The translations under genes were made by a program, and so were the position numbers. Of a stretch of DNA of 9,560 nt, positions 6,098-9,560 are shown in pieces. Within the stretch, counting starts at the first letter, position 1, and each line of letters starts with the position of its first letter. Below the pieces are notes generated by a model, which saw nothing but the letters and a program-made list of their open reading frames with translations, searched no databases and had not been told where the DNA came from. Source of the stretch: Gammaproteobacteria bacterium (GTDB lineage: Bacteria > Pseudomonadota > Gammaproteobacteria > PS1 > Pseudothioglobaceae); assembly GCA_024280535.1 (NCBI GenBank), contig JAJRPY010000072.1, positions 1 to 9,560 of the forward strand. Reading direction: 5' to 3'.

Positions 6098-8485
6098 ATG
6101 AAAAAGTTGGTGATAGTTGGATCGGGAATGAGTGCGATGAAAGTGGTTGATGAGGTGTTAAAAATCGACCCGTTAATGTATCAGATAACCATTATTGGTG
6201 CTGAAACGGTGTTGCCTTATAATAGAATTATGCTTTCTCCAGTGTTGGCGGGGGAAAAAGAATTTGACGATATTAAAACCCATGATGAGCCGTATTTTTC
6301 GCAAAATAATATCACTTTTATGCCTGGATTTGAGGTGACAACAGTTAATAGAAAGGCAAGATATGTTGAGGTGACGCCTATTGAAAATCAGACGTTTGAA
6401 CGCATTGATTATGATCGACTGGTAATTTGTACTGGCTCAACACCGTTTATATTGCCATTGCCGGGGAAGGAGCTGGCAGGGGTTGTTTCCTTTAGAGATA
6501 TTTATGATGTTGAGTATATGAAATCTGAGGCAGGCAAGGGCAAAAAAGTCGCGGTTATTGGGACGGGATTGTTGGGGCTTGAGGCTGCGAATGGGTTGAA
6601 CGAGCTTGGGTTTGATGTGACTGTGATTGGCAATATGAATTCTATTATGAATATGCAATTGGATCCATCCTCGGGGAATTTATTGCAAAAGGTTTTAGAG
6701 CAAAAGGCGATTAAGTTTAAGTTGGGGGCAATTAGTAGCAAAATCGTTGGTGTTGATAAGGTTGAGTCGCTTGAATTTGCAGATGGGACGGCTATGGCGG
6801 CTGATATGATTGTTATGTCAGTTGGTATTGTGCCGAATGATGCGTTGGCTAAGCGCATAGGGTTGCAGACTGATCGCGGCATTGTGGTAGGTGATACGAT
6901 GATGACTTCTGATCCGGTTATTTATTCGGTTGGTGAATGTATCAAACATAGGGGGGTGACTTATGGCTTGGTGGCACCATTATTTGAGCAAGCGCGAGTT
7001 TGTGCTGAGCAAGTGTGTGAAGTAAGCCATCATATTTATACCGGTTCTGATATTTCTACAAAACTTAAAGTATCAGGGGTTGATGTGTTTTCGGCGGGGG
7101 AATTTGATTGTTTAGAAGATGAGGTTATGTGTTCAAAAGACCATGCGTTAAATACTCGAAAAAGATTGTCCATTAGGAATAATAAATTGGTGGGTGCGGT
7201 GCTATTTGGCGATTCAACCGATGGTTTATTTTATTTTGATTTAATCAAAAAAGAAACCGATATTAGCGATATTCGCAAAACCTTATTATTTGGTGATATT
7301 AGCATTGATGCAAGTTCTGCAGGCTCCGAAGGGGTTAAAAAAATGACTGATGATGAGCAGGTATGTGGCTGTTTGGGGGTGACTAAGGGGGATATTGTTA
7401 ATGCGGTTAATAATGGCTGTAGCACCTTTGAATTGTTGCAAGAAGAGACAGGCTGTGCGACAGGGTGTGGTGGCTGCTCGTCCGTGGCCAAGCAAGTGTT
7501 TAGTTTTGTGTCGGGCGCTGAGATGGTGGAAAAAGACACATTATGTGACTGCACAACTCATTCAACCCAAGAAGTGCGTCAACACATTAGAGTATTAGAG
7601 GAAGTTGTTAATGTGGATGAGGTTAGATCGGCATTAGCATTTGACAATGCTTGTGAAAAATGTGGTGCGGCTATTAATTATTATTTGTCGTCTCAGTTTA
7701 ACGAAGCGTATCAACATAACGATGATGAGCGCCCGCATAATGAAAAAATGCATGCCAATTTACAAAATGATGGCACTTATTCGATTGTGCCGCAAATGCA
7801 GGGCGGGCTAACTACGCCTTCTGAGTTAAAAGCGTTGGCAGATATTGCGATTAAATACGAAGTGCCAACCGTAAAAGTCACTGGCGGTCAAAGGATTGAT
7901 TTACTCGGGGTTACCAAGGAAAATCTGAATGGTATGTGGGATGATATTGCTGCTGCGGGTATGGAATCGGGCTATGCGTATGGCAAGGCCACAAGAACGT
8001 GTAAATCGTGCGTGGGTAAGGAGCATTGCTTGATGGGTACGCAAGATTCAATGGGCTTGTCAATTAAAATGGAAGATGCGGTTTGGTCGCATTTTATGCC
8101 GCATAAATTCAAAATGGGGGTGAGTGGTTGCCCGCGTAATTGTGCTGAATCAACCATTAAAGATTTTGGCGTTATTTGTACTGAAAAAGGCTATGAAATC
8201 CATGTGGCAGGGGCTTGTGGTATTCGTACTAAAGCTTGTGTAAAAGATAGATTTTTTAGTACGGAAAGTGAAGTGGTTGAATATCTTAAGGCTTTTGTGC
8301 AGCTTTATCGTATGGAGGCAAATTACCTAGAGCGAGTGATGCATTTTGAAGAGCGGGTTGGCTTGGACTATATTCAATCAAAATTAGACACGCCAGAAAA
8401 AATCAAACACTGGGCGGCGCAATTGCCTAAAACGATTAAAAATCCGTGGGTAACGGTTAATCACGGCAGTCAAAAATCGGCTTAA
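6098..8485 (+). CDS. nirB: NAD(P)H-dependent nitrite reductase large subunit (NirB/NasB type)
   Basis: 795 residues, slightly shorter than E. coli NirB (about 847). It should reduce nitrite to ammonium in the cytoplasm with six electrons from NAD(P)H. Domain order: FAD-binding start VIVGSGMSAMK (5-15) with PYNRIMLSPVL at 40-50; NAD(P)-binding VAVIGTGLLGLEAA (151-164); a BFD-like [2Fe-2S] domain with C423, C425, C457 and C460; a second, similar Cys pattern (C483, C485, C519, C522 before INYYL); a ferredoxin-like half domain (about 553-630); and the siroheme/[4Fe-4S] domain with C638-x5-C644 and C678-x3-C682. All four siroheme-cluster cysteines are intact. The usual GNGG after the last motif reads GACG (705-708), with extra cysteines C707 and C714. 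No nirD follows directly; a transporter gene does, 14 bases downstream. The ANTAR-type leader and the pairing with an NNP transporter favour an assimilatory (NasB-like) role, though a detoxifying role is possible. Confidence 0.93.
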   Translation: MKKLVIVGSGMSAMKVVDEVLKIDPLMYQITIIGAETVLPYNRIMLSPVLAGEKEFDDIKTHDEPYFSQNNITFMPGFEVTTVNRKARYVEVTPIENQTFERIDYDRLVICTGSTPFILPLPGKELAGVVSFRDIYDVEYMKSEAGKGKKVAVIGTGLLGLEAANGLNELGFDVTVIGNMNSIMNMQLDPSSGNLLQKVLEQKAIKFKLGAISSKIVGVDKVESLEFADGTAMAADMIVMSVGIVPNDALAKRIGLQTDRGIVVGDTMMTSDPVIYSVGECIKHRGVTYGLVAPLFEQARVCAEQVCEVSHHIYTGSDISTKLKVSGVDVFSAGEFDCLEDEVMCSKDHALNTRKRLSIRNNKLVGAVLFGDSTDGLFYFDLIKKETDISDIRKTLLFGDISIDASSAGSEGVKKMTDDEQVCGCLGVTKGDIVNAVNNGCSTFELLQEETGCATGCGGCSSVAKQVFSFVSGAEMVEKDTLCDCTTHSTQEVRQHIRVLEEVVNVDEVRSALAFDNACEKCGAAINYYLSSQFNEAYQHNDDERPHNEKMHANLQNDGTYSIVPQMQGGLTTPSELKALADIAIKYEVPTVKVTGGQRIDLLGVTKENLNGMWDDIAAAGMESGYAYGKATRTCKSCVGKEHCLMGTQDSMGLSIKMEDAVWSHFMPHKFKMGVSGCPRNCAESTIKDFGVICTEKGYEIHVAGACGIRTKACVKDRFFSTESEVVEYLKAFVQLYRMEANYLERVMHFEERVGLDYIQSKLDTPEKIKHWAAQLPKTIKNPWVTVNHGSQKSA

Positions 8486-8488
8486 TTT

Positions 8489-8493
8489 AAGGA
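8489..8493 (+). promoter_or_regulatory. Ribosome binding site of the transporter gene
   Basis: AAGGA with a six-base spacer to GTG at 8500. It identifies GTG as the start; no in-frame ATG occurs until codon 26, inside the first membrane segment. Confidence 0.65.
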
Positions 8494-8499
8494 AATATT

Positions 8500-9560
8500 G
8501 TGGAAAATAAATTAACTATATTGTCATTCAAGGGCAAATATCGAATCTTGCATTTGACTTGGTTTGCCTTTTTTATGACCTTTGTCGTTTGGTTGGGCTT
8601 AGGTCCGATGATGCCTTTTATTCAAGAGGCATTAGGTTTAACAGAGCAGCAAGCCAAGGTATTATTAATTCTTAACATTGCCATAACCATCCCCTCAAGA
8701 ATTATAGTGGGTATGTTGGTTGATAAATATGGCCCTAAGGTGCTATTTCCTGCTATTTTGATTTTAGGCGGGCTTATTTCAATTGCATTTAGCTGGATGC
8801 AAACTTATGATCAATTGGCGCTACTACGATTTTTATCAGGCTTTATTGGCGCAGGTTTTGTCGTGGGTATTCGTATGATTTCTGAATGGTTTCCTGCTAA
8901 TCAAACAGGTATTGCTCAGGGCATTTATGGTGGCTGGGGTAATTTTGGCTCGGCAGGTGCTGCCATTACTTTGCCATTTATAGCCAGCAGTTTTACAGGC
9001 GATGAAGGTTGGCGTTATGCGATTAGCATGGCCAGTATGGTGGCTATTTTTTATGGTGTGTTTTATTATTTCAATGTGACCAATACGCCGAAAAGTTCCA
9101 CTTATTTTAAGCCAAAAAAATCCGGTGCGATGGAGGTGAGCAATATCAAAGATTTGGTATTGTATATTTTGATGAATGTGCCGTTGTATTTGGCATTGTG
9201 GTTATTAACATGGAAATTGTCTGCTGATAATATGGGACTCATTTCAACACTGGCTGAATGGATTGTATATGCGGTGTTGGTGCTGGTTTTTTTGGCTCAA
9301 GTAGCAAAAACTTGGAGTGTTAATGCACAAAATTTGCACAATTCGGTGCCTAAGCAACATCAATATAAATTTAAACAAGTGGCAATTTTGGATTGGGCGT
9401 ACTTTGTTACTTTTGGGGCTGAATTGGCAGTGGTGTCGGTGTTGGCAATGTTTTATGTGGATTGGTTTGAACTGCCTAAAATTACAGCTGCATTATTGGC
9501 AGCCATCTATCCGTTTATTAATTTATTTGCAAGACCAGGAGGTGGTTATTTAAGTGATCG
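8500..9560 (+). CDS. narK: Nitrate/nitrite transporter, NNP family of MFS (NarK/NasA type), 3' end missing
   Basis: 353 codons are visible and the frame is open at the right edge. The start is GTG, supported by AAGGA six bases upstream and by alignment with family N termini (HLTWFAFFMTFVVWLGLGP at 18-36, the typical first helix). Other signatures: IPSRIIVGMLVDKYGP at 64-79, containing an arginine and the MFS loop motif; the NNP nitrate signature GGWGNFGSAG at 144-153; FGAELAVVS at 305-313; and FARPGGGYLSD at 343-353, with a second arginine as expected for substrate binding. Many hydrophobic helices are visible between these. It imports nitrate and/or nitrite, or exchanges them, across the inner membrane. 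It lies 14 bases after nirB and so is cotranscribed under the same leader. The exact subtype (NarK1, NarK2 or NasA-like) cannot be settled without the rest. Confidence 0.92.
   Translation, partial: MENKLTILSFKGKYRILHLTWFAFFMTFVVWLGLGPMMPFIQEALGLTEQQAKVLLILNIAITIPSRIIVGMLVDKYGPKVLFPAILILGGLISIAFSWMQTYDQLALLRFLSGFIGAGFVVGIRMISEWFPANQTGIAQGIYGGWGNFGSAGAAITLPFIASSFTGDEGWRYAISMASMVAIFYGVFYYFNVTNTPKSSTYFKPKKSGAMEVSNIKDLVLYILMNVPLYLALWLLTWKLSADNMGLISTLAEWIVYAVLVLVFLAQVAKTWSVNAQNLHNSVPKQHQYKFKQVAILDWAYFVTFGAELAVVSVLAMFYVDWFELPKITAALLAAIYPFINLFARPGGGYLSD

Noticed and set aside
9317..9553. A plus-strand open frame overlapping the transporter gene.
   Set aside because: It is in a different frame from the transporter, which is clearly the coding frame here from its family motifs.

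Overview
The window looks like AT-rich gammaproteobacterial chromosome. Gene content and protein sequences recall the sulfur-oxidising SUP05/Thioglobus group and related symbionts, but that placement is a guess from memory and was not searched. There are nine genes or gene fragments: seven for molybdenum cofactor (Moco), one secreted c-type haem protein of unknown role, and the start of a nitrite-reduction/nitrate-transport operon (a nitrite reductase plus an NNP-family transporter, the latter cut by the right edge). No tRNA, rRNA, CRISPR array, IS element or prophage gene was seen.

Left part (1-4130): Moco synthesis. A tightly packed minus-strand operon runs moeA, moaC, moaA, moaD, mogA (mogA is cut by the left edge). 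Junctions are a 4-base overlap, direct abutment, a 4-base overlap, and a ribosome binding site embedded in the last codons of moaD. mobA is transcribed divergently from moeA, and the 68-base gap holds a good sigma70 promoter for mobA that also helps fix its start. moaE faces mobA tail to tail, and the two stop codons share the palindrome TTAA. Together these supply MoaC, MoaA, both subunits of molybdopterin synthase, MogA, MoeA and the MobA step that makes the guanine dinucleotide form used by bacterial nitrate reductases.

Middle (4178-5614): a minus-strand gene for a secreted protein of 478 residues with one CXXCH haem site near its C terminus; I do not recognise the family.

Right part (5615-9560): a 483-base intergenic region, then a siroheme/FAD/Fe-S nitrite reductase large subunit (nirB/nasB type) and, 14 bases on, an NNP-family nitrate/nitrite transporter. 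The most interesting element of the window lies in the roughly 220-base leader of this operon. Directly after a consensus -10 box come two hairpins whose six-base loops both carry A at position 1 and G at position 4, the signature of RNAs bound by ANTAR-domain antiterminators such as NasR and NasT. The 3' arm of the second hairpin overlaps the 5' arm of a terminator-like hairpin with an eight-T tract, and a second, stronger terminator-like hairpin follows before the nirB ribosome binding site. The inferred model is that nitrate/nitrite sensing through an ANTAR protein, encoded outside this window, relieves termination and switches on nitrite reductase and transport. The Moco cluster next door would serve a molybdenum nitrate reductase, likely encoded beyond the right edge or elsewhere.
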